This document shows, in pieces, positions 17,039-26,761 of a stretch of DNA of 64,000 nt. Within the stretch, counting starts at the first letter, position 1. The number at the start of each line of letters is the position of its first letter. This DNA comes from Sedimentibacter acidaminivorans. Its GTDB lineage: Bacteria > Bacillota > Clostridia > Tissierellales > Sedimentibacteraceae. The translations under genes and the position numbers were made by a program. The notes below the pieces were generated by a model that had not been told where the DNA came from, did not search any database, and saw only the letters and a program-made list of their open reading frames with translations. The stretch is taken from assembly GCF_017873955.1 (NCBI RefSeq), contig NZ_JAGGKS010000005.1, forward strand, positions 124,001 to 188,000, read 5' to 3'.

Positions 17039-18259
17039 ATGAATTGTAATGAGATAAAGGATATGCTTTCGTTATATATTGATGGAGAACTTGATGAAAA
17101 TGAGAAAAAAACAGTCGAAGAACATGTCGGAATCTGTGAAAGCTGTAGAAATGAGTTAGAACAATATCAAAAAATCATAAATGTTTTACAAAATTTAATT
17201 GAAGAAGAACCGCCTAAAGGTTACTGCAAGAGGCTTCATGAAAAATTATTAAAAGCTAAGCAACAAAAGAAAATTTCTGCAAGGTCAAAATGGGTAAAAT
17301 ATGGAAGTATCGCAGCTGCTTTTGTACTTGTTGTATCAGTTATTTATGTATCTTCGAATTTGAGAATGGGAAGTTCTGTTAAAAATGAAAATAGTGTCGC
17401 TTATGATAGAGATATGCAAGCAACTGAGTCCCCTGCTGCACCGTCTGAAGGTGCAGAGATGTATGGTTTAGGCACAAATGATTCTAAAATTGAAGAACAA
17501 GAATCGGCTTCTGGTGGTAATAATACATTGATGAAGGCAAGTTTATCAATTGAAGAAGAGCGTAAAATTAAAATAATTAAATCAGGAAAAATTACAACTC
17601 AAACTGAAGGTTATGATTTGTTTATTAACAACCTAATATCAAAAGTTGAAGGTCTTGGTGGTTATATTGAACAAAACAATACAGATGTTAACAATTGGTA
17701 TGGAGACAGGGATAAAAAAATCAAATCTGGTTATTTAAAATTGCGAGTACCAGATGAATACTTTGAAGAATTGGTTATTTATCTAGAAACAGAAAGTGAT
17801 GTTTATCAAAAAAATGTTACATCTACTGATATGACTAAAGAATACTATGAGAAGGATAATCGAGTTAAAAACCTTGAACTTCAAGAGACTCATTTGAGAG
17901 AGTTGTTTGCAAATGCAAAAACAGTTGAAGAAACACTTCTTATAGAAAATGAATTACGAAGAGTAAGGACAGAAATTGATGCACTAAACATTAATTTATC
18001 AGATATTGATGATAGAGCATCGATGTCTACAATTTCATTAGAGGTTCAAGAAGTATTGAAGGCAAACTTAAGTATGTCAGATAGAGATAATGTTTGGGAA
18101 AGAGCAAAGGAAGGATTTGTTAATACTATAAATGGAATAGTTGATGTTACAGAGAATATAATTATATCATTAATTTCCGTAACACCAATATTAGTTCCGG
18201 CTTTGATTATATTAGTTATAGTATGGATTAAACTTAGAAAAAACAAGACAAAATCATAA
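17039..18259 (+). CDS. Zinc-finger anti-sigma factor fused to DUF4349 domain
   Basis: Membrane anti-sigma partner of the preceding sigma factor. The N-terminal zf-HC2 domain has the HxxxCxxC ligand set in HVGICESC (about residues 28-35). A first transmembrane helix lies at about 90-108 (YGSIAAAFVLVVSVIYVSS), then an extracytoplasmic DUF4349 region (about 170-360) with a coiled-coil stretch LELQETHLRELFANAKTVEE, and a second helix near the C terminus (about 372-392) before a Lys/Arg-rich tail. I start at ATG 17039 because GGTGGTGAT lies just upstream; the GTG at 17027 is inside that ribosome site. DUF4349 presumably senses the signal outside the cell. Confidence 0.88.
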   Translation: MNCNEIKDMLSLYIDGELDENEKKTVEEHVGICESCRNELEQYQKIINVLQNLIEEEPPKGYCKRLHEKLLKAKQQKKISARSKWVKYGSIAAAFVLVVSVIYVSSNLRMGSSVKNENSVAYDRDMQATESPAAPSEGAEMYGLGTNDSKIEEQESASGGNNTLMKASLSIEEERKIKIIKSGKITTQTEGYDLFINNLISKVEGLGGYIEQNNTDVNNWYGDRDKKIKSGYLKLRVPDEYFEELVIYLETESDVYQKNVTSTDMTKEYYEKDNRVKNLELQETHLRELFANAKTVEETLLIENELRRVRTEIDALNINLSDIDDRASMSTISLEVQEVLKANLSMSDRDNVWERAKEGFVNTINGIVDVTENIIISLISVTPILVPALIILVIVWIKLRKNKTKS

Positions 18260-18320
18260 AAACACATATTATAAATCAAAAAATATGTATTTGATAGATG
18301 TAGAATATATAAACAAACAA

Positions 18321-18348
18321 AAAAAGGGATTAAATAATCCTTTTTTTG
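18321..18348 (+). terminator. Terminator of the sigma/anti-sigma operon
   Basis: An A-run plus GGAT...ATCC stem followed by seven T residues. Confidence 0.75.
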
Positions 18349-18349
18349 T

Positions 18350-18422
18350 TTGACTTTTTTTATTAAGTATTGTACAATATGAATAATCAATATATGAACG
18401 TTATGTTCGTATGTTGAACATA
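18350..18422 (+). promoter_or_regulatory. IclR operon promoter with operator dyads
   Basis: TTGACT (18350-18355), 17-nt spacer, TACAAT (18373-18378). Just downstream are three related half sites: TATGAAC (18393-18399), TATGTTC (18402-18408) and GAACATA (18416-18422); the last two form a perfect 7-bp dyad with a 7-nt gap. Binding by the IclR-family product would block elongation from this promoter, which suggests autoregulation. Confidence 0.6.
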
Positions 18423-18454
18423 TAAAATTACATTATATAATGGATGGTGAGTCA

Positions 18455-19213
18455 TTGGATAACATAACTAGTTTAGAAAAAGCTATAAAAATATTAGAAA
18501 TATTGGAAAAACCTCCATATTCGTATAAGGTTACTGAGTTAAGTAATTTATCAGGATTAAATAGAACTACTGTACATAGGCTTTTGTCAACATTAGAAAA
18601 AGCAAAATTTGTTATTAGAAATGAAGATACTAAGGAATATAAAATTGGACCATCTATATATCAAATGGGATGTATATATCTTGATAATTTTAATTATAAA
18701 GATATGATTTTAAAAATCCTTGAGGATATTTCTAAACAAACTGAAGAATCTGTAGGGTATGCGGTTTTAGAAGGCGATACAGTTCTATCTTTATATGAAA
18801 TTGAAATAAATCAACCGCTAAAAATGAATTATAAACCAGGTCTATATTATCCTATAAACAGAGGATGTTATGGGAAATGTCTGATGGCTTATAACGAACC
18901 AAAATTAGTAAGAAAAATTTTGCAAAATCAAAAATTCGAAAAAATAACTAAATATACATTAACTGAACCAGATGAAATAATCAACGAGTATCAATTAATT
19001 AGAGAACAAGGATATGTAGTCAGTTATTGTGAAGTTACTTCATATGCAATAGGAGTTGGAGTTCCTGTATTTAATTCTAAAGGGAAGGTTAAAGCATGTG
19101 TAGCTGTATCGTTTGTTAAAGGTAGTAATAAAAAAAGTGATATGGTAAAAATTGAAAAAATCTTAAATATTTTAAAGTCATATTCAGAAGAATTTACTAA
19201 GTATATTCTTTGA
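18455..19213 (+). CDS. IclR-family transcriptional regulator
   Basis: Regulator of a catabolic or uptake operon. The N-terminal winged helix-turn-helix (about residues 5-65: SLEKAIKILEILEKP...LSNLSGLNRTTVHRLLSTLEKAKFV) is followed by the GAF-like IclR effector domain with the signature region GCYGKCLMA and EQGYVVSYCEVTSYAIGVGVPVF. I prefer TTG 18455 because GGTGA at 18446-18450 is placed correctly for it; ATG 18440 lacks a ribosome site. It is the first gene of an operon with an M20 peptidase and a YfcC carrier, which are its likely targets. Confidence 0.88.
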   Translation: MDNITSLEKAIKILEILEKPPYSYKVTELSNLSGLNRTTVHRLLSTLEKAKFVIRNEDTKEYKIGPSIYQMGCIYLDNFNYKDMILKILEDISKQTEESVGYAVLEGDTVLSLYEIEINQPLKMNYKPGLYYPINRGCYGKCLMAYNEPKLVRKILQNQKFEKITKYTLTEPDEIINEYQLIREQGYVVSYCEVTSYAIGVGVPVFNSKGKVKACVAVSFVKGSNKKSDMVKIEKILNILKSYSEEFTKYIL

Positions 19214-19264
19214 TAATATATTTTTCATGGAATTTTCAATAAATCATAATAGGAGGCTTGAATT

Positions 19265-20467
19265 ATGAATGAAAACATATACAAAAAACTAAAAAACAAT
19301 ATATCTGAGGAGGAATTAATAAATTTCATTGAGAATTTAGTAAAAATACCAAGTTATAATGGAATTGTAAATCAAGAAACCAAAGTTGCTGAACATATTC
19401 AACAAATATTTTTAAAAGAGGGAATAGATTCAGAAATAGTACCAGTAATAGACGGTAGAAGTAATGTAATTGCTAAAATCAAAGGAAATGGTAAAGGTAA
19501 AACATTATTACTAACAGGGCATATGGATACTGTACCACCATATGATATGACAGAACCATTTGAAATTAAAAATGACGGAGATAGACTAGTTGCTCGAGGG
19601 GTTGTTGATATGAAAGGTCCTTTAGCATGCATGATATATAGTATGATTTCTTTAAAAAGGGCAAACGTTAAATTAGATGGCGATATAATTTTTGCTGGTG
19701 TAATCGATGAAGAGGAAAAAAGTCTAGGGACGATAGATTTGTTAGAAAGAGGAGTTGTGGCAGATGCAGCTATAGTGGGCGAACCTACAAATCTTAATAT
19801 ATGTGTTGCTCATAGGGGTTTGGAGTGGTTTGAACTTCAGTTTCATGGAAAGACTGTCCATGGTGGAGCACAAAAGGAAGGTATAAACGCTATTCTATCA
19901 GCATCTAAATTTATTCAGAAAACTGAAGATATACTAATTCCTAAAATAGAGAAGGAAACCCATAGTATAATAGGAACTTCATCTATGAATTATGGAACTA
20001 TAAATGGTGGAACTCAGCCAAGCACTGTTGCTGGTGAGTGTGTTATGAAGTTTGATAGAAGATGGGTTCCAGGAGTTAAATATGATGATGTAGTTAATGA
20101 ATATAAGGATGTTATAAAAGAACTTTCAAATAATGATAATAACTTTAAATGTACACTTAAAGTTGTTGATGAAAGTGTAATGAAAGAGGGATATGTTCAT
20201 GAATCAATGGAAACAGATATAAATCATCCAATAGTAAATATTACGAAATATATAACCAATGAAGTCTTTAATATATCACCAGAGATTACATATTTTCCAG
20301 CATGGTCAGATGGAGGGCTTTTAAGTAGTTATGGGAATATTCCAACGATTGTATTTGCTCCTGGCGATTTAACAACAGCCCATTCTTCTGTTGAACAATT
20401 AGAAATAAAACAAATATTACCTGCGACACTAATATATGCTTTAATTGCAATAGAGTATTGTAAATAA
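19265..20467 (+). CDS. M20-family metallopeptidase (ArgE/DapE/ACY1 type)
   Basis: Cytosolic two-zinc amidohydrolase that removes an acyl or peptidyl group from an amino acid or small peptide. Zinc ligands and catalytic residues are visible in GHMDTVPP, VDMKGPLA, VIDEEEKSLGT (catalytic Glu-Glu) and GEPTNLNI; the dimerisation domain follows with HRGLEWFELQFHGKTVHGG, and the final histidine lies in TTAHSSVEQ. Length 400 fits. It sits between an IclR regulator and a YfcC-type carrier, so it probably hydrolyses the compound taken up by that carrier. The exact substrate (acetylated amino acid, dipeptide or carbamoyl compound) cannot be told. Confidence 0.88.
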   Translation: MNENIYKKLKNNISEEELINFIENLVKIPSYNGIVNQETKVAEHIQQIFLKEGIDSEIVPVIDGRSNVIAKIKGNGKGKTLLLTGHMDTVPPYDMTEPFEIKNDGDRLVARGVVDMKGPLACMIYSMISLKRANVKLDGDIIFAGVIDEEEKSLGTIDLLERGVVADAAIVGEPTNLNICVAHRGLEWFELQFHGKTVHGGAQKEGINAILSASKFIQKTEDILIPKIEKETHSIIGTSSMNYGTINGGTQPSTVAGECVMKFDRRWVPGVKYDDVVNEYKDVIKELSNNDNNFKCTLKVVDESVMKEGYVHESMETDINHPIVNITKYITNEVFNISPEITYFPAWSDGGLLSSYGNIPTIVFAPGDLTTAHSSVEQLEIKQILPATLIYALIAIEYCK

Positions 20468-20507
20468 ATGTATATATTAAGTATAAAAATTACTTAGAAA
20501 AGGAGGA

Positions 20508-20546
20508 TTGAAAAAACTTAAATATAATATAAATAAGGAGGAGTAA
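20508..20546 (+). CDS. Possible 12-codon leader peptide before the carrier gene
   Basis: A TTG at 20508 preceded by AAAGGAGGA opens a 12-codon frame (MKKLKYNINKEE) whose TAA ends one base before the carrier ATG; the carrier ribosome site GGAGGAG lies inside its last codons. The layout would allow translational coupling. It could equally be a duplicated ribosome site with no product. Confidence 0.3.
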   Translation: MKKLKYNINKEE

Positions 20547-20547
20547 A

Positions 20548-21954
20548 ATGTCTGATGTTATAAACAAAGAAAAAAAGAAAAAATTCCCACATGTGTACGT
20601 TATTTTGTTAACAGTTGTTGTTATTTGTGCGATTTTGACATACTTTGTACCAGCTGGTCAATATGATATGGTAGAAAATGCTGATGGTAGAATGGTAGTT
20701 AATCCTGATTCTTTTCATTATGTTGAAAGTTCACCAGTTAGCTTTTTTGGAGTATTAAACTCTGTACCAAAGGGAATGGTGGAGACTGCTGGAATAATAT
20801 TTTTTATATTTATTGTAGGTGGCTCATTTGCAGTAATACAAGCTACTGGTGCTATTGAAGCTGGGCTGGGAAAAATTACAAAGACCATGGCAGGAAAAGA
20901 GAAAGCAATCATTCCAATTGTAATGCTTGTTTTTTCACTAGGAGGAGCTATTTTTGGCATGGCGGAAGAAACATTGCCATTTATACCGATAATGGTTACT
21001 TTATCTATTGCTTTAGGATTTGATTCTTTGACAGGAGTTGGAATAGTGCTAGCTGGAGCAGGTGCTGGATTTGCAGGCGCGTTTATGAATCCTTTTACTG
21101 TAGGAGTTGCTCAAGGAATAGCAGGACTTCCACTTTTTTCTGGAATGGGTTTTAGAATAATAGCTTATTTAAGTGTAGTTTCTGTAGCAATTGGATTTAT
21201 GTATATATACGCGGGACGTGTTAAGAAAAATCCTGAACTTAGCAGTATGTATGAATTCGATAAAACTAGAGAAGATATTTTAGATTTAAATAAAATTAGG
21301 GATTTAAATTTAAATGATAAACTTGTATTATTAGCCGTGGGTTTGACAATAGTTTTGCTTGTATTTGGTGTTGTAAAGTATGGATGGTACATACAAGAAA
21401 TATCTGCTTTATTTTTAGGAATGGCAATTGTAGTTGCTTTGTTAGGTAAACTAGGATTTAACGGATTTGCAGAAAATCTTGTTGATGGAATGGCAAATAT
21501 GGCAGGTGGAGCCTTAGTAGTAGGTTTTGCAAGAGCCATACTTGTAGTTTTGACTGAAGGTACAATTTTAGATACAATATTATATGTTACTTCAAATGCT
21601 GTATCGAATTTGCCTTCCTCTCTTACTGCTCTTGGAATGTATATTTTTCAGTGCTTGCTTAATTTCATTGTTCCGTCTGGAAGTGGGCAAGCGGCAGTTT
21701 CAATCCCTATAATGGCGCCATTGGCAGATTTAGTAGGGGTAACAAGACAAACTGCTGTTTTAGCATATCAATTTGGTGATGGAATATCCAATATATTTAC
21801 ACCTACATCGGGTTATTTTATGGCTGGATTAGCTCTTGCAAAAGTACCTTGGAATAAGTGGGCAAAGTGGATTATACCTATGATATTATTAGAGTATCTT
21901 GTTGGTGGAATATTTGTATTCATTGCTCATTATATACAATTCGGACCATTTTAA
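20548..21954 (+). CDS. YfcC/DcuC-family membrane carrier
   Basis: Integral membrane secondary transporter of about 12 helices and 468 residues. The start HVYVILLTVVVICAILTYFVPAGQYD and the segment GMAEETLPFIPIMVTLSIALGFDSLTG, with NFIVPSGSGQAAVSIPIMAPL in the second half, are hallmarks of the YfcC group of the DcuC-like superfamily. Relatives are annotated as C4-dicarboxylate or arginine/ornithine/peptide carriers, so the substrate is open. It is the third gene of the IclR operon and is followed by a strong terminator. Confidence 0.88.
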   Translation: MSDVINKEKKKKFPHVYVILLTVVVICAILTYFVPAGQYDMVENADGRMVVNPDSFHYVESSPVSFFGVLNSVPKGMVETAGIIFFIFIVGGSFAVIQATGAIEAGLGKITKTMAGKEKAIIPIVMLVFSLGGAIFGMAEETLPFIPIMVTLSIALGFDSLTGVGIVLAGAGAGFAGAFMNPFTVGVAQGIAGLPLFSGMGFRIIAYLSVVSVAIGFMYIYAGRVKKNPELSSMYEFDKTREDILDLNKIRDLNLNDKLVLLAVGLTIVLLVFGVVKYGWYIQEISALFLGMAIVVALLGKLGFNGFAENLVDGMANMAGGALVVGFARAILVVLTEGTILDTILYVTSNAVSNLPSSLTALGMYIFQCLLNFIVPSGSGQAAVSIPIMAPLADLVGVTRQTAVLAYQFGDGISNIFTPTSGYFMAGLALAKVPWNKWAKWIIPMILLEYLVGGIFVFIAHYIQFGPF

Positions 21955-21962
21955 TAGTCTAT

Positions 21963-21997
21963 ATACAAAAAGAGGGTTCTATCCCTCTTTTTTGTAT
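21963..21997 (+). terminator. Terminator of the IclR-M20-YfcC operon
   Basis: A 14-bp stem with one bulged T, around AGAGGG...CCCTCT, ending in a T-run. Confidence 0.85.
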
Positions 21998-22334
21998 ACT
22001 AGGAAACCTCTTATCATAGTATACAAAATATTGATACTAAGAAGATGAACATAGGATCATCCTAATGTAAGTCGCGTAGCAATTCTTTTAATAGATATAA
22101 CTAATTTCATATACCCTATGAGTTATGTTAAAAATTTATTTATACATCCAAGATAATATGGTATAATATATTTATTATGATTTAATTATTGCAATGGCTA
22201 GTTTAATATTACCATATGCAATGTTTTTAAAGGTTTTGGATTATTAATTGTAAAGAGTTTATGTTATTCATATTGAATAATTCTAAATAATGTATAATAA
22301 TAGAAATATAAAATAATTAATGAGAGGTAAATTA
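21998..22334 (+). promoter_or_regulatory. Long gene-free stretch with a likely yhaM promoter
   Basis: The only clear signal is an extended -10 element, TG-G-TATAAT at 22059 to 22067 plus 100 (22159-22167), which would give a leader of about 165 nt, and a second TATAAT at 22293-22298 closer to the gene. A short palindrome TAGGATcATCCTA lies at about 22053-22065. I see no ORF with a ribosome site and no recognisable RNA fold in the remainder. Confidence 0.4.
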
Positions 22335-23345
22335 ATGGGACAGGCGAGTATAGGTGATATATTAAAGGAAAAAGAAAAAGAACAAATGAGAAATTTAGTT
22401 GCAACACAGAAAAAAATAATAGAGCTAAAAGCAGGTGAAAAAATAGATGCTTTCTATCTTATTAAAAGTTTTGATGTAAAAAAAACAACTGCAGGCAAGC
22501 AATATATAGATATAAATTTAGTTGATAAATCCGGAGAAATAAACGCTAAAATATGGGAATACTCCAAAGAAACAGACAATTTAGTTTCTGAAAGTAGCAT
22601 TGTAAAAGTTAGAGGAGAAGTACTGGAATGGAATGGAACTAAACAGCTTAAAATTAATAAAATCAGAGCAAAACTTCCAACTGAAACTTTAAAAATATCT
22701 GAACTAATTCCATCAGCTCCTGTAGAATCTTCAGAAATGCTCCAAACAATAAAAATGTATGTAGAGAAAATTGAAGATGTTCAAATTAAGCTTTTAGTTA
22801 ACAATATACTAGACAAATATAATACTAAACTTTTATATTATCCTGCTGCAAAGAAAAATCATCATTCATATATGGGAGGTCTTTTATATCATAGTATGAG
22901 GATGCTGCAGTCTGGAGAAAAGCTAGGACAAATATATAAATTTTTGAATATGGATTACATATTTGCTGGAGTAATTCTTCATGATGTATGCAAAATTTTA
23001 GAGATGGATTCTGATGAGTATGGTGTGGTTTCTGATTACACTATGGAAGGAAAGTTATTAGGACATATAATACAGGGCATTAAGGAAATAGAAATAGAAG
23101 GTGAAAAAATTAGTATAGATAGAGAAAAAAGCGTAATACTTCAACACATGGTGCTGTCACACCACTATGAGCCTGAGTTTGGAAGTCCTAAGAAACCTAT
23201 GACACCAGAAGCTGAAATTCTTCATTTTTTAGATGTAATTGATGCAAGAATGTTTGATTTTGAACATGCATTGCAAGGTGTGGAACCAGGGTCATTCACA
23301 GATAAAATTTGGCTACTAGACAATAGAAACCTATATAAACAATAG
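22335..23345 (+). CDS. YhaM-like 3'-5' exoribonuclease (OB fold plus HD domain)
   Basis: Nuclease/phosphohydrolase with an N-terminal OB-type nucleic-acid-binding domain (about residues 20-115: DAFYLIKSFDVKKTTAGKQYIDINLVD...) and a C-terminal HD domain. Metal ligands are visible in HHSYMGGLLYHSM (about 175-187), VILHDVCKI (about 215-223) and MVLSHHYEPEFG. This is the layout of Bacillus YhaM. I start at ATG 22335 since GAGAGGT lies just before it; the ATG at 22320 falls on that ribosome site. addB follows after 11 bp, so it is probably co-transcribed with the AddAB recombination genes. Confidence 0.88.
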   Translation: MGQASIGDILKEKEKEQMRNLVATQKKIIELKAGEKIDAFYLIKSFDVKKTTAGKQYIDINLVDKSGEINAKIWEYSKETDNLVSESSIVKVRGEVLEWNGTKQLKINKIRAKLPTETLKISELIPSAPVESSEMLQTIKMYVEKIEDVQIKLLVNNILDKYNTKLLYYPAAKKNHHSYMGGLLYHSMRMLQSGEKLGQIYKFLNMDYIFAGVILHDVCKILEMDSDEYGVVSDYTMEGKLLGHIIQGIKEIEIEGEKISIDREKSVILQHMVLSHHYEPEFGSPKKPMTPEAEILHFLDVIDARMFDFEHALQGVEPGSFTDKIWLLDNRNLYKQ

Positions 23346-23356
23346 GAGGGATTTTT

Positions 23357-26300
23357 TTGGGGCTTAAAATAATCGCAGGTCGAGGAAAAACTGGTAAATC
23401 CACATATATTTACGATGAGATCAATTCTTATATTAAAAAACAAATTGGTAGAAATTTAATATTGATTGTTCCTGAACAAATGACATATCAGACTGAATAT
23501 GAAATTATAGATAGATTTAATAACTATGGTATTATGGATGTAGAAATACTTAGTTTTAAACGTCTTGCTTATAAAGTGTTTGAGGAAGTTGGGGGTTTAA
23601 AGGTTCAGGAAATAAATAATTACGGTAAAATTATGCTTTTGAAACAAACATTTGAAGAAAATATAAATGAACTTCAGATGTTCAAAAAAGCATCTAAACA
23701 GGATGGCTTCTTAAGAGAATTTGAGCATCTTATTAAAGAATTAAAACAAAATTGCATTAGTATCGAATTTATTAAAAATATTAATAAATATAAAATAGAG
23801 AATGAATTATTAAAAAGAAAGTTAGCTGACATTATAAAAATATACGATGAAATTAACTGTAAAACAGAGGGCCGGTTCTATGATGAAGAAGATAAAATGG
23901 ATTTGTTTATTTCTTCAATAGAAAAATCAAGTTACATTAAAAATTCAGTAATTTGGATTGACGGCTTTGATAGTTTTTACGGTCAAAGATATAAAGTGAT
24001 TAATAATCTTATAAAATATTCAAATGACGTTTCTATTTCGTTAAATATAGATGTTAAATGCTTAAATGGATTAGAAAATTTTGAAGATTGGGAATCATTT
24101 AAAACTACTTATGATACGTATAAGATTATTACCGAGGAAATAGAAGAAGTAAAGGTAATACCTATTTATGGATGCAAAAATGCAAGTTATGAAATTCAAT
24201 TTTTAGAAAAAAATTTATTTACAGTTAATGAAGAAAAATTTATAGAAAAAACTGATAATATAAAAATTTATTCATCTATGAATCCATATACAGAAACGGA
24301 AAAAACTGCATCTAAAATTGTATCACTTGTACGGGATTATGGCTATAGGTGGAGAGATATTTCAATAGCTGTCGGAGATATAGATAGTTACAGCAACAAT
24401 ATAAAAAAAGTTTTTACTCAATATGAAATACCTTATTTTTTAGACGCTAAAAGAGATATTATGGACAATCCATTTACTAAATATGTATTGTCCATTCTTG
24501 ACATGTTCATATGGAACTTTAAGCATGACAATGTTTTTGAATATCTAAAAACTGGATTTTCACCAATAAACTATAATGAAATGAGTAAATTAGAAAATTT
24601 TGCTCTTCAATATGGAATAGAAGGTGGTAAATGGTTTAGAGATTTTAAATTTAAAGCAAAAAATATTGGTTATTATAATGAGTTGAGGAGAAAAACATCT
24701 GAGGATTTTATTAAAGAAAGAAAAGAGTTTAAAGAACTATCTAATGCTTTGGATATAACTATGTTTCTTTTTGCTTTTATAAAAAAACATAAAATTCAAG
24801 AAAAAATAGAAAAACAAGTTGAGGTATTTAAAAAAACAGGTTTGTACGAAAAGTCTAGTGAGCATGCTCAAGTTTGGAATTCTGTTATTGAATTATTCGA
24901 TCAAATAACATTAGTGGGTTCAGATGTAGAAATGACACCAAAAGAATATAGAAAAATGATTGAAGCTGGTTTTAGAGAAGTAAAAATAAGTGTAATTCCA
25001 CCTACCTTAGATAAAGTTGCAATTGGTGGAATGGACAGGATTTCTTTTAGAAAATCAAAGGCATTGTTTATAATTGGTGCAAATGAGGGGAAATTAGAAT
25101 CAAAGAGCAATGAAAAAGGTCTTTTGTTAGACGATGAAAGAGATGTTCTAGTACAATCGGGAATGAAACTAATAAGTAGTTCAAGTTTTGCAACGTATAA
25201 AGAAAAACATACATTATACAGAGTGTTTTCGAGTCCAACGGATAAGTTATATATAAGTTATGCACTTGGTACAGTTGAAGGAAGACCTATGCAAGTTTCT
25301 ACGTATGTAGATAGATTGAAACAATTATTTCCAATGGTTAAAGAAGAGACGGATTTAAGCAACATAGATGAAATTAATTATATTTCAAATGCGACAGGAA
25401 CAATAGAGCAAGTTGTATTAAAACTTAGGGACTATATGGAAGGTCGTGTTATCGATGACATCTGGAAAGATGTATATTCTTGGTATGAAAAAAATCATAA
25501 TGATGTTTTTGATGTAATTACAAATGGCATAATTTATGATAATAAGGTAGATAAAATTCAAAAGGAATATGTAGAAAAAATATATAAAAATCCAGTATCT
25601 ATGACTGTATCTAAAATAGAGAATTTTGCAGAATGTCCATTTAAATATTTTATGGAAACAGTTGTAAAGCCTAAGCCTAGATATGTTCAAAAGGTAGAGT
25701 TCTATGATTTAGGGAACATCTATCATAGAGCTGTAGAAGAATTTACAAATGAAATTTCTATAAAAAAAATTGATATAAATAATTTAGATAAAGCAGATAT
25801 TTTAAATTTGTCTCAGATGTGTACTGAAAAAGTACTTTTAGAAAAAGAACAAGAAAATACTGCACTTGAAGCTAATGAACGCAATAAATATATGAAAAAT
25901 AAAATTAAGAGGCTAGTAAATAGGGCATCATATACAATTATTGAACAATTGAAAAGAGGTAATTTCAGACCTGAATTCACTGAGCTAAAAATAGGAAGTT
26001 CTAGTAGTTCAAATTATATTGCTCCTGTTGAAATAAAAATATCTGATGAATATAGTATTTATTTGCAGGGAAGAATAGACAGAGTAGACACAATGGAAAA
26101 AAATGACAAGTCATACATTAATATAATTGATTATAAATCATCACAAAAAGATATAGATTTATCGGATGCAGTCCAGGGACTTCAACTACAACTTTTGGTG
26201 TATTTGTCGTCTGTTATGAAAAATGGTGAAAATATTATAAAAACAAAGCCTGAAATAGGCGGAGCATATTATTTTTGTATAGATGATCCTTTAGTTGATG

Positions 26301-26761
26301 GGGACAATCTATCAGGGAAATGTGCTGAAGATGAAATTTTCAAAAAGTTATCTTTGAAAGGTTATGTACTAGAAGAACTAGATGTTATTTACAATATGGA
26401 CAACCAATTAGAAGATGCTAAAACTTCGGATATAATTCCTGTAGCTTTTAATAAAGATGGCAATATAAAAAAGACTTCAAAAACGCTAAGCAAGGAAGAA
26501 TACAGAGCGGTTCTTAATAAAACTGATGAAGTCACAAAAGGGATTAGTAAAAAAATATTAGATGGTGAAATAGACATTAAACCTTATAAAAAAGATTTAG
26601 GTAACAAAACACCTTGCACATACTGCGATTATAGTGCTGTATGTCAATTTGATGTGTCTATTCATGGAAATAACTATAGAAAAATTACAAAACAATCAAA
26701 AGAAGAAATATTATTCGATATGTTAAATAAAGGTGGTGATTCAAGTAATGGAATGGACTAA
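23357..26761 (+). CDS. addB: ATP-dependent helicase/nuclease subunit B
   Basis: Subunit of AddAB, the double-strand-break end-processing machine that loads RecA at recombination sites. The N-terminal Walker A GRGKTGKST (residues 8-16) opens an inactivated helicase-like fold. The C-terminal nuclease (from about 770) shows the iron-sulfur cysteine in FAECPFKYF, the catalytic GRIDRVD and IIDYKSS, and the remaining cluster cysteines in CTYCDYSAVC near the C terminus. Length 1134 is close to B. subtilis AddB (1166). The start is TTG 23357 after GGAGGG. It overlaps addA by 14 bp, the standard addBA order of Firmicutes. Confidence 0.94.
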   Translation: MGLKIIAGRGKTGKSTYIYDEINSYIKKQIGRNLILIVPEQMTYQTEYEIIDRFNNYGIMDVEILSFKRLAYKVFEEVGGLKVQEINNYGKIMLLKQTFEENINELQMFKKASKQDGFLREFEHLIKELKQNCISIEFIKNINKYKIENELLKRKLADIIKIYDEINCKTEGRFYDEEDKMDLFISSIEKSSYIKNSVIWIDGFDSFYGQRYKVINNLIKYSNDVSISLNIDVKCLNGLENFEDWESFKTTYDTYKIITEEIEEVKVIPIYGCKNASYEIQFLEKNLFTVNEEKFIEKTDNIKIYSSMNPYTETEKTASKIVSLVRDYGYRWRDISIAVGDIDSYSNNIKKVFTQYEIPYFLDAKRDIMDNPFTKYVLSILDMFIWNFKHDNVFEYLKTGFSPINYNEMSKLENFALQYGIEGGKWFRDFKFKAKNIGYYNELRRKTSEDFIKERKEFKELSNALDITMFLFAFIKKHKIQEKIEKQVEVFKKTGLYEKSSEHAQVWNSVIELFDQITLVGSDVEMTPKEYRKMIEAGFREVKISVIPPTLDKVAIGGMDRISFRKSKALFIIGANEGKLESKSNEKGLLLDDERDVLVQSGMKLISSSSFATYKEKHTLYRVFSSPTDKLYISYALGTVEGRPMQVSTYVDRLKQLFPMVKEETDLSNIDEINYISNATGTIEQVVLKLRDYMEGRVIDDIWKDVYSWYEKNHNDVFDVITNGIIYDNKVDKIQKEYVEKIYKNPVSMTVSKIENFAECPFKYFMETVVKPKPRYVQKVEFYDLGNIYHRAVEEFTNEISIKKIDINNLDKADILNLSQMCTEKVLLEKEQENTALEANERNKYMKNKIKRLVNRASYTIIEQLKRGNFRPEFTELKIGSSSSSNYIAPVEIKISDEYSIYLQGRIDRVDTMEKNDKSYINIIDYKSSQKDIDLSDAVQGLQLQLLVYLSSVMKNGENIIKTKPEIGGAYYFCIDDPLVDGDNLSGKCAEDEIFKKLSLKGYVLEELDVIYNMDNQLEDAKTSDIIPVAFNKDGNIKKTSKTLSKEEYRAVLNKTDEVTKGISKKILDGEIDIKPYKKDLGNKTPCTYCDYSAVCQFDVSIHGNNYRKITKQSKEEILFDMLNKGGDSSNGMD

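Noticed and set aside
21998-22160. A structured RNA in the gap before yhaM
   Set aside because: Only a short palindrome and scattered short repeats are visible; no consistent fold or known consensus.
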